From Bacillota bacterium (GTDB lineage Bacteria > Bacillota > Clostridia > Christensenellales > Aristaeellaceae): a stretch of 13,734 nt of DNA. The position numbers and the translations under genes are program-made. Position 1 is the stretch's first letter. Every line of letters begins with the position of its first letter. Positions 1 to 7,733 of the stretch are shown here, piece after piece. The stretch is taken from positions 1 through 13,734 of the forward strand of contig JAEVZE010000339.1 of NCBI GenBank assembly GCA_023392395.1. The letters are read 5' to 3'. The notes under the pieces were generated by a model, which searched no databases, was not told where the DNA came from, and saw only the letters and a program-made list of their open reading frames with translations.

Positions 1-1
1 C

Positions 2-574
2 ATCCTGACGGCCTGCGAGGCCGACCTTCCGGCGGCTTTGTCGATGCTGCTACTCAGCCGCCTTTCAAACCAGAAGGTGTTCTTTGCCGACATCGCCAAG
101 CTCAGCCAGGACAAGCACCGCCTGACGTTCTTCAACTGCGGCACCGCGCCTGTGTCGTTGGCGGACCGGAACCAGCCCGTCGAAATCTGGCCGACGCCGG
201 ACGCCACCGCCGACGAAGGCGTGGTCGTGGAGTACATGAAACAGGGCAGCGACAAACAGCGCGGCGGCTGCGTGCGCTTCGACCTGGAAAACGGCCGCGA
301 GGTGACCATCCTTCGGGTGGGCGGCAACGACGATACGCTGCGCTTTCATGTAGCCAAGGCGGTCACCTGCCCGCGCGAGGTGCGACCCGACGAGGCGCTG
401 GGTCAGCGCTGGCCGGGATTTGGGCTGGAGTTTGCGGGCGACATCGACGGATTCCTTCAGAACACCGTGGGCCACCACTACACGCTGTGCTTTGGCGACT
501 GGTCACAGGAGCTCAAATATATGGCGGATATTTACGGCATCGGCTACACCTGCTACGACGGGCTGAAGAAATAA
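2..574 (+). CDS. Sugar isomerase, L-fucose/L-arabinose isomerase fold, C-terminal part (5' end outside window)
   Basis: The reading frame is open from the first complete codon and enters from the left edge, so only the last ~190 residues are seen. The visible part starts with ILTACEADLPAALSMLLLSR and continues with FFADIAKLSQDKHRLTFFNCG, then a PVSLADR stretch. This resembles the C-terminal half of the fucose/arabinose isomerase superfamily, where an acidic residue in the CEAD-type segment and a later histidine help bind the catalytic metal. Enzymes of this fold interconvert aldoses and ketoses in the cytoplasm. A TTG at 38 and an ATG at 44 lie in frame but are internal to the conserved domain, so they are not the true start. 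The gene lies 51 bp upstream of the transketolase subunit genes in the same direction, which suggests it supplies the ketose for the kinase and transketolase. Family assignment is fairly firm; the substrate is not readable. D-apiose is the inferred candidate. Confidence 0.72.
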   Translation: MLTACEADLPAALSMLLLSRLSNQKVFFADIAKLSQDKHRLTFFNCGTAPVSLADRNQPVEIWPTPDATADEGVVVEYMKQGSDKQRGGCVRFDLENGREVTILRVGGNDDTLRFHVAKAVTCPREVRPDEALGQRWPGFGLEFAGDIDGFLQNTVGHHYTLCFGDWSQELKYMADIYGIGYTCYDGLKK

Positions 575-625
575 CCGGCGCTATCTGGATTTTACTACGC
601 GCATGCCAAGAGGTGAGAGGAATCC

Positions 626-1453
626 ATGGAAAACATGAATGCTTTGGCGGCGAAGCTGCGCCGCGACACGGTGGAAATCGTCCGGCGCGCCGGGGGCGGG
701 CATATCGGCGGCGACCTGAGCGTGATGGACATCCTGACGGAACTGTACTTCCGGGAGATGAACATCACCCCCACCAATCAAGATGACCCAGATCGCGACC
801 GGTTCGTGCTCAGCAAGGGCCACTCGGTGGAGGCTTATTACGCCGTGCTCGCCGAAAAGGGCTTCTTCCCGCTCGCGTCGGTGCTGGAGCACATCGGCAC
901 GGCGGGCACGGAGTTTATCGGCCACCCCAACAACAAGCTGCCGGGGATTGAGATGAATTCCGGCTCGCTGGGACACGGGCTTCCGGTGTGCGTCGGCATG
1001 GCGCTGGCCGCACGGATGCAGCGCCGCGCGTACCGGGTGTACACCGTGATGGGCGACGGCGAGCTGGCCGAGGGTTCCAACTGGGAAGCCGCAATGGCGG
1101 CGGGGCATTACAAGCTGGACAACCTTTGCGCGGTGGTCGACCGGAACGGCCTGGAGATATCGGGGCGGACGGAGGACGTCATGGCGCTGGAACCTCTCGC
1201 GGACAAGTGGGCCGCCTTCGGGTGGAACGTCCTTGAGGCTTCGGGCAACGACATCGACGCGCTGCATGCGGCGTTTGAACAGGCGAGGTCTGTAAAGGGG
1301 AAACCAACCGTCGTCATCGCGAAAACCGTCAAGGGCTCTGGGGTTTCGTTCATGGAGAACAAGGCCGGATGGCACCACAAGCTGCCCAGCGACGAGGAGT
1401 GTGCGACGGCGTTTAAAGAACTGGACGCGGCGGGGAAGGGGGCGTGCAAATGA
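626..1453 (+). CDS. Transketolase, N-terminal (thiamine-diphosphate-binding) subunit
   Basis: This 275-residue protein is the N-terminal half of a split transketolase, which moves two-carbon ketol units between sugar phosphates in the cytoplasm. Visible hallmarks are GGGHIGGDLS (His26), DRFVLSKGH (His66), GSLGHGLPVCVGMALAAR (His117), and the thiamine-diphosphate/Mg motif starting GDGELAEGSNWEAA at residue 143 and ending at Asn174 in VDRNG. The length fits split subunits of Clostridia and archaea, not the ~660-residue fused enzyme. The ATG at 626 has a purine-rich AGAGGTGAGAGG sequence just upstream. Its stop overlaps the start of the C-terminal subunit gene (ATGA), so the two are probably translationally coupled and made in equal amounts. 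In context it is probably a dedicated catabolic transketolase, such as apulose-4-phosphate transketolase subunit A, instead of the housekeeping pentose-phosphate enzyme; that is inference. Confidence 0.93.
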   Translation: MENMNALAAKLRRDTVEIVRRAGGGHIGGDLSVMDILTELYFREMNITPTNQDDPDRDRFVLSKGHSVEAYYAVLAEKGFFPLASVLEHIGTAGTEFIGHPNNKLPGIEMNSGSLGHGLPVCVGMALAARMQRRAYRVYTVMGDGELAEGSNWEAAMAAGHYKLDNLCAVVDRNGLEISGRTEDVMALEPLADKWAAFGWNVLEASGNDIDALHAAFEQARSVKGKPTVVIAKTVKGSGVSFMENKAGWHHKLPSDEECATAFKELDAAGKGACK

Positions 1454-2382
1454 ACAAGATACCAAACCGGCAGGCGATCTGTGAAACGCTAATAAAACAC
1501 GCCCGCGAGGACGACCGCATCGTGGTGCTCTGCAGCGATTCCCGCGGCAGCGCGTCGCTTGCGCCCTTCGCGGAGGCGTTTCCCGACCGCTTTGTGGAGA
1601 CGGGTATCGCGGAACAGAACCTGGTGGGCATCGCGGCAGGCCTCGCCAAATGTGGAATGAAGTCGTTTGCGGCCTCGCCCGCCTGCTTTTTGAGCACCCG
1701 AAGCTATGAGCAGGTCAAGGTCGACTGCGCGTACTCCAATGTCAACGTCAAGCTCATCGGGATCAGCGGCGGCGTCAGCTACGGGTCGCTGGGCATGAGC
1801 CATCATTCCGCGCAGGACTTCGCCGCCCTGAGCGCGGTTCCCAACATGCGCGTGTACTGCCCGTCCGACCGACATCAGACGGCGAGACTCATCTCGGCGC
1901 TGCTGCTCGATGAAAAGCCCGCGTATGTCCGCGTGGGGCGAAACCCCGTGGAGGACATCTATTCCGAAGCGGACTGCCCCTTTGAGATGGACCGGGCCAC
2001 GGTGCTCTGTGAGGGTGGGGATGTCGCCATCATCGCCTGCGGCGAAATGGTCAGGCCCGCATTGCTGGCGGCTGAGGCGCTCGCTGCCAAAAATATCTTT
2101 GCGTCGGTTCTGGATATGTACTGCGTCAAACCCTTGGATGAGGCGGCCGTAATCCGCGCGGCGCGTTCCGCCAAAGCCGTGCTGACGGTGGAGGAACACG
2201 CCCCCTACGGCGGGCTGGGCGCGCGGGTGGCGCAGGTCGTCTCCGCCAACTGCCCCCGGAAGGTCGCAAACCTCGCGCTGCCCGACGCGCCGGTGATTTC
2301 AGGCACCTCGCAGCAGGTGCTCGATCACTACGGCCTGAACGCGGAGGGCATCGCGGCGAAGGTGGAGGAAATCCTCCGATGA
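1450..2382 (+). CDS. Transketolase, C-terminal (pyrimidine-binding) subunit
   Basis: This 310-residue partner of the preceding gene contains the pyrimidine-binding domain and the transketolase C-terminal domain. The motif ETGIAEQNLVGIAAGLAKCG (residues 50-69) carries Glu55, the residue that activates the thiamine cofactor. SYGSLGMSHHSAQD (His118/His119) and YCPSDRHQT follow as in the family, and VLTVEEHAPYGGLGARVAQ marks the C-terminal domain. A GTG six bases upstream (1444) is in frame, but the ATG at 1450 overlaps the previous stop as ATGA and has GGGGAAGGGGG upstream, so ATG is preferred. It overlaps the kinase gene by the same ATGA arrangement, giving a tight three-gene unit. The two polypeptides together should form the active transketolase. 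The acceptor and donor sugars cannot be read from the sequence. A 1-deoxyxylulose-5-phosphate synthase is less likely, since the two halves are separate and sit in a sugar operon. Confidence 0.92.
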   Translation: MNKIPNRQAICETLIKHAREDDRIVVLCSDSRGSASLAPFAEAFPDRFVETGIAEQNLVGIAAGLAKCGMKSFAASPACFLSTRSYEQVKVDCAYSNVNVKLIGISGGVSYGSLGMSHHSAQDFAALSAVPNMRVYCPSDRHQTARLISALLLDEKPAYVRVGRNPVEDIYSEADCPFEMDRATVLCEGGDVAIIACGEMVRPALLAAEALAAKNIFASVLDMYCVKPLDEAAVIRAARSAKAVLTVEEHAPYGGLGARVAQVVSANCPRKVANLALPDAPVISGTSQQVLDHYGLNAEGIAAKVEEILR

Positions 2383-3854
2383 GGTACGCCGTCGCCATCG
2401 ACCAGAGCACGCAGGGAACGAAGGCGCTCCTGTTCGACGAGCGGGGCGCGATGATTGCCCGCGCGGATGTTCCCCATCCCCAGCTGGTCAGCCGCGAGGG
2501 CTGGGTGAGCCACGCGCCGATGGACCTGTACCGGAACACGGTGGCGGCGGTGTGCCAGCTGGTGGGGCTAAGCGGCATCTCCCGGGGGGATGTGGCTGCG
2601 GTGGGCATCTCAAACCAGCGGGAGACTTCGCTTCTGTGGGACCGGGAGACCGGAAAGCCGCTGAACGACGCGGTGGTCTGGCACTGCGCCCGGGCCAAGG
2701 ACATCTGCGAGCGGCCGGACATCCTCCGAGAAGCCGAACGGATCCGCGAATCCACGGGGCTTCCGCTCTCACCGTACTTCTCCGCCGCCAAGTGGGCGTG
2801 GCTTCTGGAGAACATCGAAACTGCGAAAGGAGCCGTCCGCGCGGGTCGTGCGTGCCTGGGTACGGTGGACAGTTGGCTCCTCTTCAAACTCACCGGCGCG
2901 TTCCGGACGGACGTGTCCAACGCCGCGCGCACGCAGCTCTTCAACATCCGGACGCTTGCCTGGGACGAGGCGCTGTGCGCGCTGTTTGGAATCCCGGTCG
3001 GAGCGCTCCCGGAAGTGTGCCCGTCGGACGCGCTGTTCGGCAAGACGGATTTCGAGGGTTTTTTCGTAGCGCCTGTCCCCGTTCACGCCGTCATGGGCGA
3101 CAGCAATTGCGCGCTGTTTGGCCAGGGCTGCCGCGAGGCCGGGCAGGTCAAGGCGACCTACGGGACGGGCAGCTCGGTGATGATGAACACCGGCCCCGCC
3201 GCAAGGCAAAGTACAAAAGGGCTGGCCACCTCCATCGCCTGGGGCATGAACGGCGAGATCGCCTATGTGCTGGAGGGCAACGTCAACCACAGCGGCTCCG
3301 TGATCACGTGGCTGAAGGACAGGGCGGGGCTGATCGAAGACCCCGGGGAGACCCAGCGTCTGGCCGAGAGCGCCAACCAGGACGACCAGACGGTGCTGGT
3401 ACCCGCGTTCACCGGGCTGGGCGCGCCCCACTGGGACAGCGGCGCGAAGGCGCTCATTGCTGGAATGTCGTTCTCAACAGGGAAGGCGGAACTGGTGAAG
3501 GCGGGGCTGGAATCCATCGCCTATCAGATCGAGGACGTGCTGGGCGCGATGCAGGGGGATACTGGAATTCCCGTGACGGAACTGCGCGTGGACGGCGGGG
3601 CGACCAAGAATGGCTATTTGATGCAGTTCCAGAGCGATCTTTCGGGCGTTCCGGTGCGCCGGGCGCTGGCGGGGGAGCTTTCGGGCATCGGCGCGGCCTA
3701 CGCGGCGGGCCTGGCGCAGGGGTTGTATTCCGAAGAAACACTTTCCGTGGGGATCGAGAGCAGGCTGTATGCGCCGCGCAGGGACGAAACGTGGCGCGCC
3801 GGGAAAAAGCGCCTCTGGCGGGACGCCATCCGGCTTTCGATGGAACGAACCTGA
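2379..3854 (+). CDS. FGGY-family carbohydrate kinase, glycerol-kinase-like (candidate ketose/apulose kinase)
   Basis: This 491-residue cytoplasmic kinase has the full FGGY architecture. The first domain opens with AIDQSTQGTKALLFD, a phosphate-binding loop. ISNQRETSLLWDRETGKPLN (residues 77-96) and SPYFSAAKWAW (131-141) match the substrate-binding stretches of E. coli GlpK, giving Arg81, Glu82 and Tyr133. The catalytic aspartate is Asp241 in VMGDSNCALFGQG. ATP-domain motifs are YGTGSSVMMNTG, TGLGAPHWDSG and LRVDGGATKNGYLMQFQSD. The residue after the catalytic Asp is Ser where E. coli GlpK has a glycerol-contacting Gln (Gln246). Sequence alone would give 'glycerol kinase', but the operon has no glycerol facilitator or glycerol-3-phosphate dehydrogenase. 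It has an aldose isomerase, a split transketolase and a sugar importer, so a ketose with a dihydroxyacetone-like end is a better substrate guess. Its start overlaps the upstream stop (ATGA). Confidence 0.88.
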   Translation: MRYAVAIDQSTQGTKALLFDERGAMIARADVPHPQLVSREGWVSHAPMDLYRNTVAAVCQLVGLSGISRGDVAAVGISNQRETSLLWDRETGKPLNDAVVWHCARAKDICERPDILREAERIRESTGLPLSPYFSAAKWAWLLENIETAKGAVRAGRACLGTVDSWLLFKLTGAFRTDVSNAARTQLFNIRTLAWDEALCALFGIPVGALPEVCPSDALFGKTDFEGFFVAPVPVHAVMGDSNCALFGQGCREAGQVKATYGTGSSVMMNTGPAARQSTKGLATSIAWGMNGEIAYVLEGNVNHSGSVITWLKDRAGLIEDPGETQRLAESANQDDQTVLVPAFTGLGAPHWDSGAKALIAGMSFSTGKAELVKAGLESIAYQIEDVLGAMQGDTGIPVTELRVDGGATKNGYLMQFQSDLSGVPVRRALAGELSGIGAAYAAGLAQGLYSEETLSVGIESRLYAPRRDETWRAGKKRLWRDAIRLSMERT

Positions 3855-3887
3855 TACGAACGACTTTCAGGCTTCATTGGGGTGTCA

Positions 3888-3911
3888 GCAGGAATCGCGA
3901 GTGATTCCTGT
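3888..3911 (+). promoter_or_regulatory. Intercistronic hairpin before the sugar-binding-protein gene
   Basis: CAGGAATC (3889-3896) and GATTCCTG (3903-3910) form a perfect 8-bp stem, extendable by one G-U pair, around the six-base loop GCGAGT. It lies in the 87-bp gap between the kinase and the binding-protein gene, 31 bases before the ATG and just before a strong AGAGGAGG ribosome binding site. No T-run follows, so it is not a typical Rho-independent terminator. Hairpins at this place in sugar ABC operons commonly protect or process mRNA so that binding protein outnumbers the membrane parts; that role is inferred here. Confidence 0.5.
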
Positions 3912-3941
3912 CGAACAAATAATAAGAGGAGGACCTGAACC

Positions 3942-4964
3942 ATGAAGAAACTCCTGGCTGTCATCCTGTCCCTGACCATGATCTTCGCCTGCTCCTTCGG
4001 CGCGCTGGCGGAGAGCGCCGCCTTCAATCCGGATGAGGAAAAGGACACCATCGCCTATCAGGATCTTGCCGCGACCTACGGTGACATGAGCACGCTGAAG
4101 CTGCCCGAGAAGGTTTCGCTGGGCTCCATCCTGAAGAACCAGGCCAACGAATTCTGGCTCATGCTGGGCACCGGCATGACGGACGCCGCCGCCAAGTACT
4201 CGGCGACCATCGACATCCAGGCCACCCGCACCGAAACCGACACCGCCGGGCAGCTCTCCATCGCCGAGACCATGATCCAGAACAACTACAACGCGCTGAT
4301 CCTGTCCCCTCTGACCAACGACTGCCTTGACAGCGCCGTCGCGACCGCGAAGGCCGCGGGTATCCCAGTGGTCAACGCCAACTGCGAGTACATCAAGGAT
4401 TGCGACGTGTTCGTCGGCGGCCTGCAGATCCAGATCGGCATCAAGGCGGCGGACTACATCGCCGAGAAAATCGGCAAAAAGGGCAAGGTCGCCATCCTCG
4501 AGGGCGTCGCGGGCACCTTTACATCCATCCAGCGCGTGAACGGCTTCAACCAGCAGATCGCAAGCTACCCGGACATCCAGGTCGTCGCCAGCGTCCCCGC
4601 CGACTATGAGACCGAGAAGGGCCTGAATGTCGCCACCGACATCCTGACCGCCAACCCGGACATCGCCGCCCTCTACTGCTGCAACGACAACATGGCGCTG
4701 GGCGCGGTTGAAGCGCTGCGTGCGCAGAACCTGCTGGGCAAGGTGATCGTGCTGGGCGTTGACGGCACGGGCGACGCATACAAGTCCATCGCCGCCGGCG
4801 AACTGACCGCAACCGTTGACCAGTTCCCCACCGACAACGGCGCCGCGGCCGTGGAAGTTGCGCTGCGCCTGCTGGCCGGCCAGAAACTGCCCAAGGTCGT
4901 GTCCACGCCCATCGAGGTCGTTGACGCGCAGAATGCCGCTCAGTACGGCAAGACCCTGAACTGA
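3942..4964 (+). CDS. Sugar ABC transporter substrate-binding protein, RbsB family (Peripla_BP_4)
   Basis: This 340-residue exported protein captures sugar outside the membrane and delivers it to the permease. The N-terminus has the MKK charge cluster, a hydrophobic core LLAVILSLTMIFA, and FGALAES, a good signal-peptidase I site (ALA-E near residue 24). The Cys at residue 17 sits in IFAC, a poor lipobox, so lipid anchoring is uncertain. Mature-domain features of the periplasmic-binding-protein-like I fold are LGSILKNQANEFW, ALILSPLTNDCLDSAVATAK, GIPVVNAN, GKVAILEG, YCCNDNMALGAVEAL and VLGVDGTGDA. The start is set by AGAGGAGG eight bases upstream of ATG. It is followed at close range by the ATPase and permease genes. 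Family members bind ribose, xylose, galactose, erythritol or apiose; the residues seen do not settle which. Confidence 0.92.
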   Translation: MKKLLAVILSLTMIFACSFGALAESAAFNPDEEKDTIAYQDLAATYGDMSTLKLPEKVSLGSILKNQANEFWLMLGTGMTDAAAKYSATIDIQATRTETDTAGQLSIAETMIQNNYNALILSPLTNDCLDSAVATAKAAGIPVVNANCEYIKDCDVFVGGLQIQIGIKAADYIAEKIGKKGKVAILEGVAGTFTSIQRVNGFNQQIASYPDIQVVASVPADYETEKGLNVATDILTANPDIAALYCCNDNMALGAVEALRAQNLLGKVIVLGVDGTGDAYKSIAAGELTATVDQFPTDNGAAAVEVALRLLAGQKLPKVVSTPIEVVDAQNAAQYGKTLN

Positions 4965-4988
4965 TCGACAAAAAAGGTGGGATCGGCT

Positions 4989-6491
4989 GTGGGAACCATG
5001 GGACCCAATGTTCTGGAGATTGAAAACGTCTCAAAGCGCTTCGGCGGCATCCAGGCGCTGGACGGCGTCCGCTTTGAACTTGTGAGGGGCGAAGTGCACG
5101 CGCTGCTGGGTGAAAACGGCGCGGGGAAATCCACGCTGATGAACATCGTCTCGGGCAGCTACAGGCCCGACGGCGGCACGATCCGGCTGGATGGCGAGTG
5201 CGTCACGTTCAAATCTCCTCTTGCGGCGAAGCAGCACGGCATTGTGAAGGTTCACCAGGAACTACAGCTGATCCCGGAGATGACCGTTGCCCAGAACATC
5301 TTTCTGGGCAACGAGCCCACCTCGAGGCTCGGCAAGGTGGATTTTGATGCGATGGTCAGGCGCTCGGATGAGATGCTTCAGCGGCTGGAGGCGGAGTTCT
5401 CCGCCAGGACCGTCACCCGGCGCCTGTCCACCGCGCAGATGCAGATGGTCGAGATCGCCAAGGCGCTATTAAACCAGTTCTCCGTCCTCATCCTGGACGA
5501 ACCCACCGCAAGTTTGACCACCCGCGAAACCGAACAGCTGTTTAAGACCATCCGCTCCCTCAAGGCGGAGGGAAAATCCATCATCTACATCTCGCACCGG
5601 CTGGACGAGATCTTCGAAATCTGTGACCGCGCGACGGTGTTCCGCGACGGCAGGTATGTGGGGACTTCGCCGGTGAAGGATTTGACCAAGCAGGCACTGA
5701 TCCGCATGATGACCGAACGCGACATTGCCAGCGCGCGGTTCAACGCCACGACGAACCGCACCGACGAGGTGGTGCTCTCTGTGCGGGATTTTTCGGACGG
5801 CAAGCGCTTCCAGAATATCAATTTCGAGTTGCACCGGGGCGAAATCCTAGGTTTTTCGGGCCTGGTGGGCGCGGGGAGGACGGAGCTCATGCGCGCGGTC
5901 TTCGGTGCGGACCCGAAAAAGAGCGGGATACTGACCGTACACGGCAGGGAAGTCGCCATCAGCTCCCCCAAGGACGCGATCCGCGCCGGCGTGATGCTGA
6001 TCCCCGAAGACCGCAAACTCCAGGGCTTTGTGGGCGGGATGAGCAACTACGCCAACGTCGCTTTGAGCAACCTGAAGCGGTTTACGAGCTGCGGCTTCCT
6101 CAATTACCGCAGGCGGAACTGCGTCGTGGACGAGATTACTCGCACGCTGGACGTTCATCCGGGCGACAACACGCTGCAGACGGCGCGGCTCAGCGGCGGC
6201 AACCAACAGAAGGTGGTTCTGGCCAAGGCCATCAACGCTTCGCCGGACATCCTGATCCTGGACGAGCCGACCCGTGGCATTGACGTCAACGCCAAGAACG
6301 AAATCTACCTGCTGATCAAGAAGTTGGCCGCCCAGGGAAAGTCCATCATCATGATTTCGTCGGAACTCCCCGAGATTTTGAGCCTGAGCGACCGCATCGT
6401 CGTGATGTACGAGGGGCGCATCACAGGGGTTGTCGAGGGCGCGGAGGCGTCCGAGCAAGGCGTCATGCATCATGCCATGGGAGGAAACTGA
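4989..6491 (+). CDS. Sugar ABC transporter ATP-binding protein with two ABC domains (RbsA/MglA type)
   Basis: This ~500-residue protein powers import by the neighbouring permease on the inner face of the membrane. The first ATPase domain has Walker A LLGENGAGKST (around residue 41), the signature LSTAQMQMVEIAKAL (~146) and Walker B LILDEPTASLT (~167). The second has the degenerate nucleotide loop GLVGAGRTE (~292), signature LSGGNQQKVVLAKAI (~401) and Walker B LILDEPTRGIDV (~424). One good and one degenerate site is the normal pattern of monosaccharide CUT2 importers. Three starts are possible: GTG 4977, GTG 4989 and ATG 4998. The AAGGTGG at 4974-4980 is spaced best (8 bases) for GTG 4989, which I chose; the ABC domain begins at VLEIENVSKRF in every case. 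It follows the binding-protein gene by 24 bases and is one base from the permease start. Confidence 0.93.
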   Translation: MGTMGPNVLEIENVSKRFGGIQALDGVRFELVRGEVHALLGENGAGKSTLMNIVSGSYRPDGGTIRLDGECVTFKSPLAAKQHGIVKVHQELQLIPEMTVAQNIFLGNEPTSRLGKVDFDAMVRRSDEMLQRLEAEFSARTVTRRLSTAQMQMVEIAKALLNQFSVLILDEPTASLTTRETEQLFKTIRSLKAEGKSIIYISHRLDEIFEICDRATVFRDGRYVGTSPVKDLTKQALIRMMTERDIASARFNATTNRTDEVVLSVRDFSDGKRFQNINFELHRGEILGFSGLVGAGRTELMRAVFGADPKKSGILTVHGREVAISSPKDAIRAGVMLIPEDRKLQGFVGGMSNYANVALSNLKRFTSCGFLNYRRRNCVVDEITRTLDVHPGDNTLQTARLSGGNQQKVVLAKAINASPDILILDEPTRGIDVNAKNEIYLLIKKLAAQGKSIIMISSELPEILSLSDRIVVMYEGRITGVVEGAEASEQGVMHHAMGGN

Positions 6492-6492
6492 G

Positions 6493-7449
6493 ATGAACAA
6501 ATCCAATCAGCTGAGCCGCCTGCTCAAAAACGAGAACGTCACGCGCAAATTCGGCATCGTCGTCTGCCTGATCCTGCTGTCCATCGTGTTTTCCATCCTC
6601 TCAGGCAAGTTCATGACCGGCTCCAACTGGATGAACATCCTCCAGCAGGCCGCCATCAACGGCTGCATCGCCATCGGCATGACGATCGTGATCATCACCG
6701 GCGGCATCGACCTTTCGGTCGGTTCGGTGATGGCTTTCAGCTCCATGGCGATGGCGATGCTGATGGAAGCCGGGCTTCCGCCTGTCCTCGCCGTGATCGC
6801 GGGCCTCCTCGTGGGCGCAGGCTCCGGCGCGTTGAACGGCGTTCTGATCTCCTCGATGAACCTGCAGCCGTTCCTGGTCACGATGGGCACGATGAGCCTT
6901 TTCCGGGGCCTGACGCTGATCATCTCCGACGGCCTGCCCGTACGCGGCTTCTCCGGCGCGTTCGTCAAATTCATGGCGTCCATGAACGCCGTGTTCCCGA
7001 TCCCGATCATCATCCTGCTGGCCTTTGCGGCCATCGGCTTCCTGGTCATCCGCTACTCCCGTTACGGCCAGCACATCTTCGCCATCGGCGGCAACGAGGA
7101 GGCGACGCGCCTCTCGGGCATCAACACAAAGGGCGTAAAGATCGCCACTTACGCGCTGAGCGGTTTTGCCGCGTCGCTGGCGGGTGTCATTTACCTGGGC
7201 CGCCTCGCGGCCGCCGATCCGCAGGCGGGTGCCTCTTATGAGATGAACGCCATCGCCGCCGCGGCCATCGGCGGTGCGTCGCTGGCGGGCGGCAAGGGCA
7301 GCATCGTGGGTACGATCATCGGCGTGCTGATCCTTCAGGCGCTCAACAACGGTCTGACGCTGTGCAACGTCCAGTCCTTCTACCAGACGTTCGCGATCGG
7401 TTTGATCATCCTCATCGCCACCATCATCGACCATTACTCGACGAAGTAG
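6493..7449 (+). CDS. Sugar ABC transporter permease, RbsC family
   Basis: This 318-residue integral membrane protein forms the sugar channel of the CUT2 importer. It is very hydrophobic, with roughly eight to ten membrane segments beginning at FGIVVCLILLSIVFSIL. Family motifs include GMTIVIITGGIDLSVGSVMAF near residue 60, NGVLISSMNLQPFLVTMGTM, and a cytoplasmic loop RYSRYGQHIFAIGGNEEATR-LSGIN that contacts the ATPase, followed by AAIGGASLAGGKGSIVGTIIG. The ATG at 6493 is one base after the ATPase stop and has GGGAGGAA six bases upstream; an in-frame ATG at 6430 lies inside the ATPase gene and is rejected. It ends with TAG and is the last gene of the sugar operon visible here. Substrate is assigned only through the neighbouring enzymes. 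Confidence 0.93.
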   Translation: MNKSNQLSRLLKNENVTRKFGIVVCLILLSIVFSILSGKFMTGSNWMNILQQAAINGCIAIGMTIVIITGGIDLSVGSVMAFSSMAMAMLMEAGLPPVLAVIAGLLVGAGSGALNGVLISSMNLQPFLVTMGTMSLFRGLTLIISDGLPVRGFSGAFVKFMASMNAVFPIPIIILLAFAAIGFLVIRYSRYGQHIFAIGGNEEATRLSGINTKGVKIATYALSGFAASLAGVIYLGRLAAADPQAGASYEMNAIAAAAIGGASLAGGKGSIVGTIIGVLILQALNNGLTLCNVQSFYQTFAIGLIILIATIIDHYSTK

Positions 7450-7604
7450 ACTATGTTCGCTTGTTTGATTTCTGGCTGGATCGGTCAAAGGATAGCGCTG
7501 TGTTTTTCCACTTGAAGATACTGTTGGCGATATCAGCGGATCATGTGAATTGTACTAGGCCGCGCGCTTAACCATCTCTCGGGCTCTGACGAACAGTTTA
7601 TACA

Positions 7605-7727
7605 ATGAAGCCACCGAGCAATCGGTGGCCTTTGGTTTGGTGCTGCGGAATATTCGGCGTACAACCCGTGAACGGCGTACCAAGCCGGGGAGGCAACGAT
7701 GGCATGACGCCAATGATGAAAGTATTC
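7605..7727 (-). ncRNA. Candidate ~120-nt small RNA
   Basis: A - strand promoter (-10 at 7739-7734) would start transcription at about 7727. The first strong hairpin in its path is the GCCACCGA/TCGGTGGC stem at 7610-7629, about 100-120 bases later. No ribosome binding site plus conserved protein is seen between them. The predicted RNA includes two copies of GTACGCCG ten bases apart. No known RNA family was recognised. This rests only on promoter-terminator spacing and could be a chance pairing of signals. Confidence 0.25.
7610..7640 (+). terminator. Rho-independent-type terminator after the sugar operon
   Basis: GCCACCGA (7610-7617), tetraloop GCAA, and TCGGTGGC (7622-7629) form a perfect GC-rich 8-bp stem, followed by CTTTGGTTTGG. 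The stable GCAA tetraloop and stem are strong; the U-tract is interrupted by Gs and weak. It lies 160 bases after the permease stop and no gene start lies between, so it probably ends the sugar operon transcript. Read on the - strand the same hairpin is followed by TTCATTGT, also a weak tract, so it could end an opposing transcript. Confidence 0.55.
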
Positions 7728-7733
7728 CTTCAG

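Noticed and set aside
581..1465. Long - strand open frame opposite the transketolase N-terminal gene
   Set aside because: It is rich in Arg/His/Val with no family motif and lies opposite a clearly conserved protein; such frames are a by-product of high GC. The same applies to long frames opposite the other operon genes and opposite 12522-13232.
2552..3904. 450-residue + strand frame overlapping the kinase gene
   Set aside because: Composition is Arg/Gly/Ala-rich and motif-free, while the overlapping frame is an unmistakable FGGY kinase.
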